From assembly GCA_034440635.1 (NCBI GenBank), contig JAOTON010000980.1:248001-312000 (forward strand): DNA of 64,000 bases, written 5' to 3'. The notes beneath the pieces are model-generated. The model was not told the origin of the DNA and searched no databases. It saw only the letters and a list, made by a program, of their open reading frames with translations. The translations under genes and the position numbers were made by a program. Below, one piece after another: positions 1 through 11,940 of this stretch. This stretch comes from Lepas anatifera (Eukaryota; Arthropoda; Thecostraca; Lepadidae). Within the stretch, counting starts at the first letter, position 1. The number at the start of each line of letters is the position of its first letter.

Positions 1-149
1 TCTTTCAGCTATGGAAAGTGAGATTCAGGGGAAGCAGCTAAAAACGTTGGGTCAGAGGCCAGGTGACAACCGAGTGTTGCCTAGCCATTTGTCGACTCAG
101 AGAGGTGAGAGAGGTGGTCGGCTAAGCTCCAACACCGCCGCGCGGTGCG

Positions 150-2430
150 GTGGGTGCCCAGTACGACAGGCCGGTCTGTTCACCTGCAGTGGTGCGTGCC
201 CAGTACGACAGGCCAGTCTGTTCACATGCAACGGTGGGTGCACAGTACGACAGGCCAGTCTGTTCACCTGCAGTGGTGCGTGCCCAGTACGACAGGCCAG
301 TCTGTTCACATGCAACGGTGGGTGCCCAGTACGACAGGCCGGTCTGTTCACCTGAATCTCAGTGGTGGGTGCACAGTACGACAGGCCAGTCTGTTCACCT
401 GCAGTGGTGCGTGCCCAGTACGACAGGCCAGTCTGTTCACATGCAACGGTGGGTGCACAGTACGACAGGCCAGTCTGTTCACCTGAATCTCAGTGGTGGG
501 TGCACAGTACGACAGGCCAGTCTGTTCACCTGCAGTGGTGCGTGCCCAGTACGACAGGCCAGTCTGTTCACATGCAACGGTGGGTGCACAGTACGACAGG
601 CCGGTCTGTTCACCTGAATCTCAGTGGTGGGTGCACAGTACGACAGGCCAGTCTGTTCACCTGCAGTGGTGCGTGCCCAGTACGACAGGCCAGTCTGTTC
701 ACATGCAACGGTGGGTGCACAGTACGACAGGCCAGTCTGTTCACCTGCAGTGGTGCGTGCCCAGTACGACAGGCCAGTCTGTTCACATGCAACGGTGGGT
801 GCCCAGTACGACAGGCCGGTCTGTTCACCTGAATCTCAGTGGTGGGTGCACAGTACGACAGGCCAGTCTGTTCACCTGCAGTGGTGCGTGCCCAGTACGA
901 CAGGCCAGTCTGTTCACATGCAACGGTGGGTGCACAGTACGACAGGCCAGTCTGTTCACCTGCAGTGGTGCGTGCCCAGTACGACAGGCCAGTCTGTTCA
1001 CATGCAACGGTGGGTGCCCAGTACGACAGGCCGGTCTGTTCACCTGAATCTCAGTGGTGCGTGCCCAGTACGTCAGGCCGGTCTGTTCACCTGCAGTGGT
1101 GCGTGCCCAGTACGACAGGCCAGTCTGTTCACATGCAACGGTGGGTGCACAGTACGACAGGCCAGTCTGTTCACCTGAATCTCAGTGGTGGGTGCACAGT
1201 ACGACAGGCCAGTCTGTTCACCTGCAGTGGTGCGTGCCCAGTACGACAGGCCAGTCTGTTCACATGCAACGGTGGGTGCACAGTACGACAGGCCGGTCTG
1301 TTCACCTGAATCTCAGTGGTGGGTGCACAGTACGACAGGCCAGTCTGTTCACCTGCAGTGGTGCGTGCCCAGTACGACAGGCCAGTCTGTTCACATGCAA
1401 CGGTGGGTGCACAGTACGACAGGCCAGTCTGTTCACCTGAATCTCAGTGGTGGGTGCCCAGTTCGTCATGCCAGTCTGTTCACCTGAATCTCAGTGGTGG
1501 GTGCACAGTTCGTCATGCCAGTCTGTCCACCTGAATTCTAGTGGGCGGTGCACAGTACGTCAGGCCAGTCTGTTTACCTGCAACGGTGGGTGCCCAGTAC
1601 GACAGGCCGGTCTGTTCACCTGAATCTCAGTGGTGGGTGCACAGTACGACAGGCCAGTCTGTTCACCTGAATTCTAGTGGGCGGTGGGTGCACAGTACGT
1701 CAGGACAGTCTGTTCACATGCAACGGTGGGTGCCCAGTACGACAGGCCGGTCTGTTCACCTGAATCTCAGTGGTGGGTGCACAGTACGACAGGCCAGTCT
1801 GTTCACCTGCAGTGGTGCGTGCCCAGTACGACAGGCCAGTCTGTTCACATGCAACGGTGGGTGCACAGTACGACAGGCCAGTCTGTTCACCTGAATCTCA
1901 GTGGTGGGTGCCCAGTTCGTCATGCCAGTCTGTTCACCTGAATCTCAGTGGTGGGTGCACAGTTCGTCATGCCAGTCTGTCCACCTGAATTCTAGTGGGC
2001 GGTGCACAGTACGTCAGGCCAGTCTGTTTACCTGCAACGGTGGGTGCCCAGTACGACAGGCCGGTCTGTTCACCTGAATCTCAGTGGTGGGTGCACAGTA
2101 CGACAGGCCAGTCTGTTCACCTGAATTCTAGTGGGCGGTGGGTGCACAGTACGTCAGGACAGTCTGTTCACATGCAACGGTGGGTGCCCAGTACGACAGG
2201 CCGGTCTGTTCACCTGAATCTCAGTGGTGGGTGCACAGTACGACAGGCCAGTCTGTTCACCTGCAGTGGTGCGTGCCCAGTACGACAGGCCAGTCTGTTC
2301 ACATGCAACGGTGGGTGCACAGTACGACAGGCCAGTCTGTTCACCTGAATCTCAGTGGTGGGTGCCCAGTACGTCAGGCCAGTCTGTTCACCTGAATCTC
2401 AGTGGTGGGTGCCCAGTTCGTCATGCCAGC
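150..2430. repeat. Minisatellite, 42/47-bp units with higher-order structure
   Basis: Tandem array of a unit built around the core GTACGACAGGCC followed by GTCTGTTCACCTG. Core starts at 161, 203, 245, 287 and 329 give a 42-bp period. A 47-bp variant containing CTGAATCTCAG recurs and sets up super-units of 131 bp (362, 493, 624) and 215 bp (624, 839, 1054). From about 1541 a 454-bp higher-order unit is duplicated (1541 to 1995, 1684 to 2138, 1770 to 2224). Late units are more degenerate (GTTCGTCATGCC). Because 42 is a multiple of 3, several frames on both strands stay open; these are not genes. Confidence 0.97.
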
Positions 2431-2441
2431 TTCGCGAGCTC

Positions 2442-2461
2442 AGGACCGGGGCGAGGGTTAA
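2442..2461. mobile_element. Isolated TTAA-transposon terminus
   Basis: The sequence ACCGGGGCGAGGGTTAA next to the array matches the right terminal signature of complete TTAA elements ending at 11940, 48544 and 59432. No left partner is visible, so it may be the end of an element that starts before the window (possibly enclosing the minisatellite), or a broken remnant. This is inferred from one terminus only. Confidence 0.4.
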
Positions 2462-2750
2462 AACCCTGTTCCCATGTATTTCCAATGGAGAGGTCATGGC
2501 TCGTACCTGACTTTAGGCCATCGATATAAAAAATAGCGTAGCCTATCTAAGATAACTCGGTTGGCCTATCATGTCATATGCGTTTCAATCGGATAATTTC
2601 ACCATGTTCTGACCAATGTTATCTTAACCTTTTTGAGGCAGGTCACCGGTACAGGTCAATTTTTACAAAAGTTTTAAAAATGATCAGAGAAAAGGCATGC
2701 CAAATACGCGAGGGGGACGGGTATCTGCCCCCCGTCAATGCGCCTGTTAA
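2462..2750 (+). mobile_element. Truncated TTAA transposon, family A (right part only)
   Basis: The internal sequence (fast-diverging copy of the segment around CATGTATTTCCAATGGAGAGGTCA) and the right terminus (CCCGTCAATGCGCCTGTTAA, 2731-2750) match the right half of the complete copy at 2778-3636. The left half and the AGGTCA-rich middle are missing. It has no coding capacity. Only 27 bp separate it from the next family member. Confidence 0.75.
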
Positions 2751-2777
2751 ACAATTAACCAGTTTTACAAAGCTTAG

Positions 2778-3636
2778 TTAACACGCGCATTGACGGGGGT
2801 CTGAGCCCCTTTCGGATTGACGAGGGGGGCGGGTACCCGCCCCCTAAGATCTCGAGAACCACGGTAGGTAGCAAAAAACGGTAAACGGCGTTGGGTAGCC
2901 CATCCGCTTCTCCATCGAAAATATTTGAACCATTTTTTTGTCAGGTCACATTTAAGGTCACCAGAGGTCAAAAACATGCCGTCACATGCCGTCATAGGGA
3001 TAACATGTAAATTAAGTTTTTCGGCCATTACATCTGAACAAGTAAAGATAGAGCAAAACGACTTGAACAATATGAATCCTCGCAGCAAGCCAAATCGAAT
3101 GATATATGATTTGACCTTGCTAGGTCAAATCAAAGATTTGACCTGACCTGAGGTCAGGTCAGGGTCAAATTATATAGAATGCATATCATTAGAACTGCAA
3201 AGCCCAGGCGAGTCTAATGAAGCTAAAATAAACGCTCTATCACCATCTGTTACTGAGTTATTCAGTAAAAACCATATTTCCCATGTATTACCAATGGAGA
3301 GGTCATGCTTCGTCCCTGACCTTAGGTCATCGATATCAAAAATACCGGAACATATTTTAAAGAACTCGGTGAGCCCATTATGTGATATCAGTTTCAATTA
3401 GATAAGTTCACCCTGCTCCGACGTATGCTATCTTAAACTTTTTTTGAGGTCGGGTCACTTGACCTGTACTGGTGACCTGACCTGAGATGACCTATCCTTA
3501 AAATTTTCACAGAAGCTGCAAAAATGATGAGGCAAAAGGTATACCGAGTACGGCGGCGCTGCGCGCCGCCGTTTTTCTGCTGTCTCCGAAAAACCCGAGG
3601 GGGCGGGTACCCGCCCCCAGTCAATGCGCGTGTTAA
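2778..3636 (+). mobile_element. Non-autonomous TTAA-flanked (piggyBac-like) transposon, family A
   Basis: A complete 859-bp copy bounded by TTAA at 2778-2781 and 3633-3636. Its termini are inverted: left TTAACACGCGCATTGACGGG, right a matching CAATGCGCGTGTTAA. Subterminal hairpin-like GC-rich blocks (GGCGGGTACCCGCC) lie inside each end. The interior has many AGGTCA/TGACCT hexamers, including a perfect 11-bp inverted repeat around one G at 3139-3161. No transposase frame is present. The assignment to piggyBac-like elements rests on the TTAA target; the transposase source is unknown. Confidence 0.82.
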
Positions 3637-4157
3637 GCACCGCACTTGTGATTGCAAGAACATGTGATTTTAAAGAATTAGAACTGTCGCCCTCTTCAGA
3701 AAATTTTCATTTCATTGCTATATTAGAGATAGGAACAGGCCAAGAGCACATTTAACAATGCTGGTGGCGAACTCTCTTCATGCTGCAGCCTACTTGGCCA
3801 GCAAGCACCTTCTGCCCCGTGTCATCGCACATTGACTTTCCCCGTGACAACGCCATTTCTGGACAATATAGCTGAATTCTAGGGACCGAGTTTTTCCTAG
3901 CATAACACGGGCTTGACCTACTCCAGAGTTGACGGCATAGGAAACTGATGTGAGGATAATGCATTCGACTGCCAAACGGCACTCTTTCAGCGAAATGCAC
4001 GCAAATTCATCCGGGATGCACACGAATGTAGTGACCCGAATGGTATAATAAGTAGAAATATTCAAAGACAGAGGAAGATCATTTTGACTGAACTGATAGC
4101 TGAATCACGGAAAATTTTCAGCTTCATGTACATACCTCCATCACCTCAAACCAGCGC

Positions 4158-4201
<44 letters not shown>

Positions 4202-5080
4202 CTCGCTTTTGGACACCACGAGACCAGGGAGACGCCCGGCCTTTAGCAGTCTGTCCTTAACAGATCACACCGGCCGCTTCCTGGCTGCTGGAGCACACTT
4301 GAGGAGCAGTAAACGAACATTGATACAAATATCTGTGTAAAAAATTGAGATACATTCCAACCGACTGCGGGTTGCTCTGGTGTTAGCTGGGTGAACATCT
4401 CACGGCACATCCGGCGGTTCCACACCGACCGCCACTGATAATGCTGGTGCAATCCTCTGGAGCCAAAGCCCGCCGGCACCAGAGAGGCTTATGGCCTGAG
4501 ACGGTACCTCTCCACGTTTGTTCAGGATCGGCCTCAGTTTCGCCGCGTGAGAGGCTGCTATCGAGAAGATCGTACACCACCACCTCAATAACAACCAGCA
4601 GTGTGCAGGAAAACCACTGGCAAACCTTAGCCAAAATCTCTATCACAACACAGGCTGTAGTAGTGTTAAACCGACGTCGGCACTGGAATGTTCCTTTGAA
4701 CAGGATTGGAACCAATGATTTATTTTTATACTAGTATTCATTTTTCATGACGAGTATCAAAAGCTGAGGACAGAGAGGGGCTAAGACGATAGGAACGCAT
4801 CCTCCAACCGACGAACCTATTTTAGACCCTATTCCACCTATCAACACAACCCTTTGAAAACATTCTTATTTTCTCTGTTAGGTACATAAATAGTGTCATT
4901 ACCCATTACAGGAGTATGCCAGGCTTGTGAGTCTGGACTCAGCTATCAGGCCCTTACAGCATACAAGAGACTACTCGGTTGTCTTTGTGTTTTCAGAACT
5001 CACCTTTTAGGAGGCCACGGCTCTTCATGAGCGCCTACTTATGAAAGCGTAATGAACTAATCCCCCCACGGGCCTAAGGG
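3637..5080. other. No recognisable gene; contains (TC)n
   Basis: Stretch between a TTAA transposon and the 34-bp minisatellite. Apart from the simple repeat at 4160-4198, I see no conserved protein motif, RNA gene or repeat shared with the rest of the window. Short frames on the minus strand (for example 4383-4715) have no recognisable domains. Confidence 0.5.
4160..4198. repeat. (TC)n microsatellite
   Basis: Uninterrupted TC dinucleotides over 39 bp. Confidence 0.98.
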
Positions 5081-5106
5081 CAGGTGTCGGCGGTTCGGTG
5101 GCGATT

Positions 5107-6900
5107 GTTCGGTGGTGACGGTTCGGTGCCGGCCTCGGTTGTTCGGTGGTGACGGTTCAGTGCCGGCCTCGGTTGTTCGGTGGTGACAGTTCGGTGCCGG
5201 CCTCGGTTGTTCGGTGGTGACAGTTCGGTGCCGGCCTCGGTTGTTCGGTGGTGAAGGTTCGGTGCCGGCCTCGGTTGTTCGGTGGTGAAGGTTCGGTGCC
5301 GGCCTCGGTTGTTCGGTGGTGACGGTTCAGTGCCGGCCTCGGTTGTTCGGTGGTGACGGTTCGGTGCCGGCCTCGGTTGTTCGGTGGTGAAGGTTCGGTG
5401 CCGGCCTCGGTTGTTCGGTGGTGAAGGTTCGGTGCCGGCCTCGGTTGTTCGGTGGTGACGGTTCAGTGCCGGCCTCGGTTGTTCGGTGGTGACGGTTCAG
5501 TGCCGGCCTCGGTTGTTCGATGGGGACGGTCCAGTGCCGGCCTCGGTTGTTCGGTGGTGACAGTTCGGTGCCGGCCTCGGTTGTTCGGTGGTGAAGGTTC
5601 GGTGCCGGCCTCGGTTGTTCGGTGGTGAAGGTTCGGTGCCGGCCTCGGTTGTTCGGTGGTGACGGTTCAGTGCCGGCCTCGGTTGTTCGGTGGTGACGGT
5701 TCAGTGCCGGCCTCGGTTGTTCGATGGGGACGGTCCAGTGCCGGCCTCGGTTGTTCGGTGGTGACGGTTCAGTGCCGGCCTCGGTTGTTCGATGGGGACG
5801 GTCCAGTGCCGGCCTCGGTTGTTCGGTGGTGACGGTTCAGTGCCGGCCTCGGTTGTTCGGTGGTGACGGTTCGGTGCCGGCCTCGGTTGTTCGGTGGTGA
5901 AGGTTCGGTGCCGGCCTCGGTTGTTCGGTGGTGAAGGTTCGGTGCCGGCCTCGGTTGTTCGGTGGTGACGGTTCAGTGCCGGCCTCGGTTGTTCGGTGGT
6001 GACGGTTCAGTGCCGGCCTCGGTTGTTCGATGGGGACGGCCCAGTGCCGGCCTCGGTTGTTCGGTGGTGACAGTTCGGTGCCGGCCTCGGTTGTTCGGTG
6101 GTGAAGGTTCGGTGCCGGCCTCGGTTGTTCGGTGGTGACGGTTCGGTGCCGGCCTCGGTTGTTCGGTGGTGACGGTTCAGTGCCGGCCTCGGTTGTTCGG
6201 TGGTGACGGTTCAGTGCCGGCCTCGGTTGTTCGATGGGGACGGTCCAGTGCCGGCCTCGGTTGTTCGGTGGTGACGGTTCAGTGCCGGCCTCGGTTGTTC
6301 GGTGGTGACGGTTCAGTGCCGGCCTCGGTTGTTCGACGGGGACGGTCCAGTGCCGGCCTCGGTTGTTCGGTGGGGACGGTTCAGTGCCGGCCTCGGTTGT
6401 TCGGTGGTGACAGTTCGGTGCCGGCCTCGGTTGTTCGGTGGTGACGGTTCGGTGCCGGCCTCGGTTGTTCGGTGGTGACGGTTCGGTGCCGGCCTCGGTT
6501 GTTCGGTGGTGACAGTTCGGTGCCGGCCTCGGTTGTTCGGTGGTGAAGGTTCGGTGCCGGCCTCGGTTGTTCGGTGGTGAAGGTTCGGTGCCGGCCTCGG
6601 TTGTTCGGTGGTGACGGTTCAGTGCCGGCCTCGGTTGTTCGGTGGTGACGGTTCAGTGCCGGCCTCGGTTGTTCGGAGGTGACGGTTCGGTGCCGGCCTC
6701 GGTTGTTCGGTGGTGACGGTTCGGTGCCGGCCTCGGTTGTTCGGTGGTGAAGGTTCGGTGCCGGCCTCGGTTGTTCGGTGGTGAAGGTTCGGTGCCGGCC
6801 TCGGTTGTTCGGAGGTGACGGTTCGGTGCCGGCCTCGGTTGTTCGGTGGTGACGGTTCAGTGCCGGCCTCGGTTGTTCGGTGGTGACGGCTCAGTGCCAA
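5107..6900. repeat. Minisatellite, 34-bp GC-rich unit, about 53 copies
   Basis: The unit is TTCGGTGGTGACGGTTCGG followed by TGCCGGCCTCGGTTG. GTTCGGTGG starts at 5107, 5141 and 5175 give a 34-bp period. Variants differ at few positions (GACGG, GACAG, GAAGG; TTCGG or TTCAG; a GATGGGGACGG form). Their mixed order suggests repeated unequal exchange. The array is CpG-rich. Open frames inside it (6166-6444 plus, 6619-6900 minus) are 102-bp periodic artefacts. Confidence 0.98.
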
Positions 6901-6910
6901 CGTCGGTTAT

Positions 6911-7345
6911 TCTGTGGAGACGGTGTCTTCTCTTCACTCATCCGATTTCCCCCAAACAATTACTTCTAGAGTGAATATAGTGCGCAGACTGGTTTCGGTA
7001 TCTCCTGGCCATCTCAGTGAAAATCAATAATAAAGCTGCCATACCCCGTTTAAATGTTGGCTTCACCTTCCACTTTTCCCCTCCGTTCGGTCCTCGCCAC
7101 GTTGGAGTTAGCCCCCACCGACCAATAAAACATTCGTGGGGACAGTCCCGCTTTTCATCAGAAACACCTCTAGCCCTGCTCTGTGCTGTCAGCAAAACAT
7201 ACATTTGCTATTGGCTAATTCAACCAAACAAAACGCTTTCTTTGACGTGTAGGCTGCTTAAGTTTTAGGGTGTTCTCATTTCCGCCAGAAACACTCGTGT
7301 ATGTGGAAACTTTGGCATTTACCTGTTTCTTTTTGGTTTCCTCCC
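6911..7345. other. No recognisable gene
   Basis: Unique-looking sequence between the 34-bp minisatellite and a TTAA transposon. The overlapping short frames on both strands show no domain I recognise. Confidence 0.4.
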
Positions 7346-8208
7346 TCAACACGCGCACTGACGGGGGCCGTGTACCCGACCCCCTCGGGGTTTTCTGGGA
7401 TGGCATGAAAACTGCGGCGCGTAGCGCCACCGTACTTGGCATTCCTTGTTCTGATTATTTTCACAACGTTTGTCAAAATTTTAAGGTTAGGTCATCTCAG
7501 GTCAGATCACCAGTACAGGTGAAGTGACATGAGCTTAAAAAAGTTTAAGACTACATAAGTCAGAATTGGGTGAACTTATCCGATTGAAACTCATATCACA
7601 TAATGGGCCTACCAAGTTCTCTAAAATGTGTTATGGTATTTTTGATATCGATGACCTAAGGTCAGGTACGAGCCATGACCTTTCTATTGGAAATACATGG
7701 GAAAATAGTTTTGACTGAATAACATAGCAATGGAGGGAGATAGAGTGTTTGCTTTGACTTCATTAGATTGGCCCCGTCTATGCAGCTCTAACCATATCTA
7801 TTTTGATCTAATTTGACCTTGACCTGGCCACAGGTGGGGTCAAATGACATATTTGACCTGATTTAACTTAGCAATGTCATATTATACATCATTCGATTCG
7901 GCTTGCTGCGGGAATTCCAAAAGTTTAAATCGTGTTGCTCTATCTTTACTTGTCCATATGTAATGACCGAAAATCTTCATTTACATGTTATCCCTATGAC
8001 GGCAAGGCTTGACCCCTATTGACCTTAAATGTGACCTGCCAAAAAATTTGTTCAAATAGTTTCGATAGAGAAGTGGATAGGCTACCCAACGCCATTCACC
8101 GTTTTGTCGTTATCTAACGTGGTTTTCGAGATCTTAGGGTGGGGGCGGATAAACCCCCCCCCCACGACAAAGCGAACGTGGCTCAGGCCCCGTCAATGTG
8201 CGAGTTAA
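7346..8208 (-). mobile_element. TTAA-flanked transposon, family A (reverse orientation)
   Basis: The left end is TCAACACGCGCACTGACGGG, with the target TTAA changed to TCAA. The right end is CGTCAATGTGCGAGTTAA at 8191-8208. Its interior is the reverse complement of the 2778-3636 copy, including the segment TGACCTAAGGTCAGGTACGA and clusters of AGGTCA/TGACCT. It is 863 bp with no coding capacity. Confidence 0.8.
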
Positions 8209-9200
8209 TTCAAAAGTTGAGCAAAGTTTTGAGTGTTTTTTAGTGGGCACAAAAGCCAAGTTTTATAAAAGAAAATGCAATCAAGTAATGAAGTACACAC
8301 AATCTTAGACACTGCAAGTGGTGAGATATTCAGTATTAGTCTTCTGAGTCAATTTTGTATTTATACAATCGTGTAGACAACCGTGTTGCACCGGATTTCC
8401 GTCAGAGGGGAAGGGGGCGAACTCCAGCCTCACGATGGCCGAAAGGGCTGCCGATGGAGTTTACCAACAGTAAACTTGCGGGCATTTACGTGAGTTCACT
8501 GTGCTGGTAAGAGTTAGAAAATGTTAAGCCTAGCGTATGTCCCCAAATTCTGGGAGACGTCTCCCTGATTCACCGGCTAAGGAACTAGCTCCCCCTCCTC
8601 CGCCCCGCTTTTCACATCCATGTGCAGAGTCCACCATGTTTCATTTTAAAGTCTAAATCATTGGCGAGTCGGCATTCACACCACGACGAAGTACTTTCCA
8701 TATGAATTGATAACGCGGCGAAAATATTACAGCACGTGCAGTTGCCGGTGCGGACAGCGGTGTAGCTACGGTGCATTGGAGTCATGGCCTGTCCCCTGGT
8801 TGATATTTGCATTAATAGTTCTGAAACACTATCATTATTTGACAGTCTCCTCCCTCTAGACTCTTAACGTAACGAGTCAGCTATAACACTTGATGCGGAG
8901 CCGCTAAAGACGGTTGACTTATGCAATGCCAACATCCTTTGGAATTCCACGGTATGGCGAATCGCCAGGTTCAAATGTCCGACTAGTTCGTCTTCCTCCT
9001 CATTTACACTACCTGAAAACGTTGACAGGAAGAAAGCTGGTGCCTTCCTGACAAACACTGGCGTCATATCTTTACAATGAAGCACATGCTCGGCCTCCTC
9101 GGGTTCCGCATGCTAAATATCCAGTTACCAACAAGCTGGGCTTGGAATACATTCAAGCACGAAAAACGGCACAGATTATACTTCCAGTTTTAGTACTAAT
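8209..9200. other. No recognised gene; two adjacent short minus-strand frames
   Basis: Minus-strand frames at 8864-9085 (73 codons) and 8612-8812 (66 codons) lie one after the other and have mixed, protein-like composition, but neither shows a domain or motif I recognise. No repeat of this window matches here. They could be chance frames or decayed element or exon remnants. Confidence 0.3.
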
Positions 9201-9498
9201 TAGACTAGTGCACTGGTACATTGACAATGTGCAGTAAACCTGCCCAGAAAACATAGAGTGTTCCAATTGATAGGTGGACAATCTTTATCCCGTGATTTGG
9301 TCCATTTCTATTGCGCATGCAAATTTTTACCGAAGTATTTGAGTATTTTAGGGTATATTTTAAGAAATTTGAACTAGTGGGCATTCGGCTCAATAGGGCA
9401 CGAATTCACACCAAAATGGCACTCCTAGAGCATAAAATGACTGGTGACTGGTAGGTACTGGGCCATTCAGGTCCGTTTACTGGTAGACATAGCACGCG

Positions 9499-9527
9499 GG
9501 ACTGGTGGGCAAAATGCCCACCAGTCC
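9499..9527. repeat. Perfect short hairpin
   Basis: A 13-bp inverted repeat, GGACTGGTGGGCA and its complement, with a 3-nt loop. It lies in the left arm of inverted-repeat structure 1 and has no counterpart in the right arm. Confidence 0.9.
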
Positions 9528-10167
9528 ACTTTGTAGCTTAAAAATATCCCCTGCAGTATTTAGGGGTTGCACAAAATCTGCCAAAATTACATGCCCGGTT
9601 AAAAAAACGGGAAAATCAACTCCTCAACAAGTTAAGAAAAAAACAGGCACATAGTAGCTCTTACGAACCCTCTCAATGAGAGAAATCGATTGGCGGTAAC
9701 ATTAGTTTTCTGTAACAATCAGTTTTTTCGATAATTGTCGGTAAATGTCTAATAATTGCACATGTTTCGGACATATCAATTGTGACACCAGGTAGGAACC
9801 TCGTTCGGTACAGAACTATCAGACACACATCACGATGATGCGCAAAAACAGGCTGAGGAAAAGTATCATGCGTAGAATAATCTAACATCTCATTTTCATT
9901 CATTCATTCATATATTACACACACTTCCACACTATTGAGATGGTTTTTACAGTGTTGTCGTGGTGAGTATGAAGTGAACTATGGAAGAAGACGGCAAGAA
10001 TGAGGAAAGGTGAGGATAAATAAGGTGGGATTCTACCCGGAGAGGTGGCTGCAACCACAGGCGTAGGCGCTCACGCCCCCAGGTAGAGTAGGGATGAGGA
10101 CAAAGATTACCGGTAAAAGAAGAAAACACACACAATCGCACACACCTCGAACATGCACTCTTTTTTT

Positions 10168-10521
10168 AAGTCACTGCATCCCTCACTGTCCACCCATGCA
10201 GCTACTGGCAAGCTCAACCAGGCCGTAGAAATATCCAAACATGAAAACAACATCCACGAAGACTCATCGACTAGATCGGAGAGCGTTGTCTCTTGGTCTA
10301 TCGTCACACTCGTGCAGCCGCTGAAGTCTTAGGTGACTAGGATAATTGGGTCACCCAAGACTTCGGTGGCTGCACGAGTGTGACGATAGACCAAGAGACA
10401 ACGCTCTCCGATCTAGTCGATGAGTCTTCGTGGATGTTGTTGTCATGTTTGGATATTTCTACGGCCTGGATGAGCTTGCCAGTAGCAGCATGGGTGGACA
10501 GTGAGGGATGCAGTGACTAAA
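10168..10521. repeat. Near-perfect palindrome at the centre of structure 1
   Basis: 10168-10320 and 10364-10521 are almost identical inverted copies, with only a handful of differences over about 150 bp, around a spacer of about 40 bp. The left copy ends CACTCGTGCAGCC and the right begins GGCTGCACGAGTG. The arms are far more similar than the outer arms of structure 1, which suggests recent origin or ongoing arm-to-arm gene conversion. Short frames on both strands here are mirror images of each other. Confidence 0.93.
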
Positions 10522-10776
10522 AAAGATTGTGCGCGCCTTATGTGTTTGAAATTATTCTGCCGAGAGGTGCTGCTTCTACAGGATTTCGCTGACTCGGTTG
10601 TCGGTACCGGGCATGACGACCAGCTCAAGCAGCTTTTTCCAGTAGTGGAGAGGCACCGGCAGACTGTTTACAAGATTGAGAAAGACAGCATCAAGAACAT
10701 CTGCAGGCATCCAGAGTTAAAAAGGCAAAGCTTTTACTCTATCCCGCTTGGTTCCATGCATGGTGCTAACAAATAG
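10501..10776 (+). other. Unrecognised 91-codon frame in structure 1
   Basis: An open frame in the non-pairing part of the right arm with an ordinary amino-acid composition. I recognise no domain, and no matching frame occurs in the other arm. It may be a remnant of the coding region of the element that built the inverted repeat, or chance. Confidence 0.2.
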
Positions 10777-11068
10777 ATATGAAAATGAGATGTAAGATTA
10801 TTCCGCACATGATACTTTTCTGCTCCCTGTTTTTACGCATCATCGTGATGTGTGTCCCTGAATTTTTACCTTACGAGGATCCTACCTGGTGACACAGTAG
10901 ATATGTCCGAAACACGTGCACGTATTGAACGTTTGATTACACATATCTCAAAAGCTGGTTGTTGAAGATAAATACTGTTAACGTCACTCGATTTTCTCAT
11001 TGAGAGGATTCAAAAAGCTACTGTATGTATACTTTTTCTCAACTTGGTGAGAAGTTGATTGTCCCTTG

Positions 11069-11940
11069 TTAACACCCGCCTTTCGAAAGGTGGGCCTCCG
11101 AGCCACCTTTGCTATGGCGGGGGTTTTCGAACACCCCCATCGAACTCGACTTCTACGCCAGATAGCGAAAAATCGCGAACGCTGGTGGATAGCTCTTACA
11201 AATTCATGACGAAAATATCGATCACTTTTTGGCTCAGGCCAATATTGAGGTCATGACAGGTCAAAGAAAGTGGCATGTTAGATACACTTGACCTGACCTC
11301 AGATAAGGTCAAGTTCACTTTCTGATCTAGCATAGTCAATATGCATATCAATTGACTCCCAATGACAATACAAACATAATCGTATCAAAATAAAACTTTA
11401 TCGTCAATTTCTGCAAAGTTATTGACCCAAGTCTGAAAACCAGCTTAAGAAGCCCCAGATGGCCTTTTAGAGGTCACAGGTCAAAAATTGAAACATGAAC
11501 CAGGAAAGAGGGTCATGATTTGTATAATATGAAGATATTCTCAGCCGTATCTACACAAATACAGCCCAATTCCTGTTTTCACCATGCATTTCCAATGGAG
11601 AGGTCATTATTCGTATCTGACCCTAGGTCATCGACATAAAAATACAGGAATATATTTTATAGCCCTCGGTAAGCCCATTATATGTTATCAAGTTCAATCC
11701 GATAGATTCACCAATTTCTTATTTATGCCACCTTAATCATTTCTGGAGGTATTGCCACTTGAACTGCACTGGTGACCTGACCTGAGATGACCTGAGCTTA
11801 AAATTTTTAGAAAAGTTGCAGAATTGATCAAGGATAAGGTGTAGGTACCAAGTAAGGTAGCGCTTCCCGCCACCGTAATTTGGCGCTGCCGGAAAAACCC
11901 AAGGGGGTGATCAAACACCCCCCACCGGGGTGAGGGTTAA
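11069..11940 (+). mobile_element. TTAA-flanked transposon, family A variant, in the right arm of structure 1
   Basis: An 872-bp element bounded by TTAA at 11069-11072 and 11937-11940. Its termini are CACCCGCCTTTCGAAAGGTGG on the left, allowing for a short palindrome, and CCACCGGGGTGAGGGTTAA on the right. The interior shares the family A middle and is rich in AGGTCA. The left arm of structure 1 keeps the empty site: a single TTAA at 9599-9602 between flanks matching both sides of this insert. This shows a target duplication of exactly TTAA. Confidence 0.9.

Noticed and set aside
11..2529. Many long overlapping open frames on both strands, with Cys/Arg/Gln-rich repeated peptides
   Set aside because: They are open in several frames at once because the minisatellite unit is 42 bp (a multiple of 3) and lacks stops. 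No independent coding evidence.
2578..3663. Short frames in TTAA elements as transposase fragments
   Set aside because: Copies of the same family do not keep these frames open, and no DDE/D or other transposase motif is seen.
6166..6900. Repetitive frames in the 34-bp array
   Set aside because: Phase artefact of three 34-bp units (102 bp); occurs on both strands.
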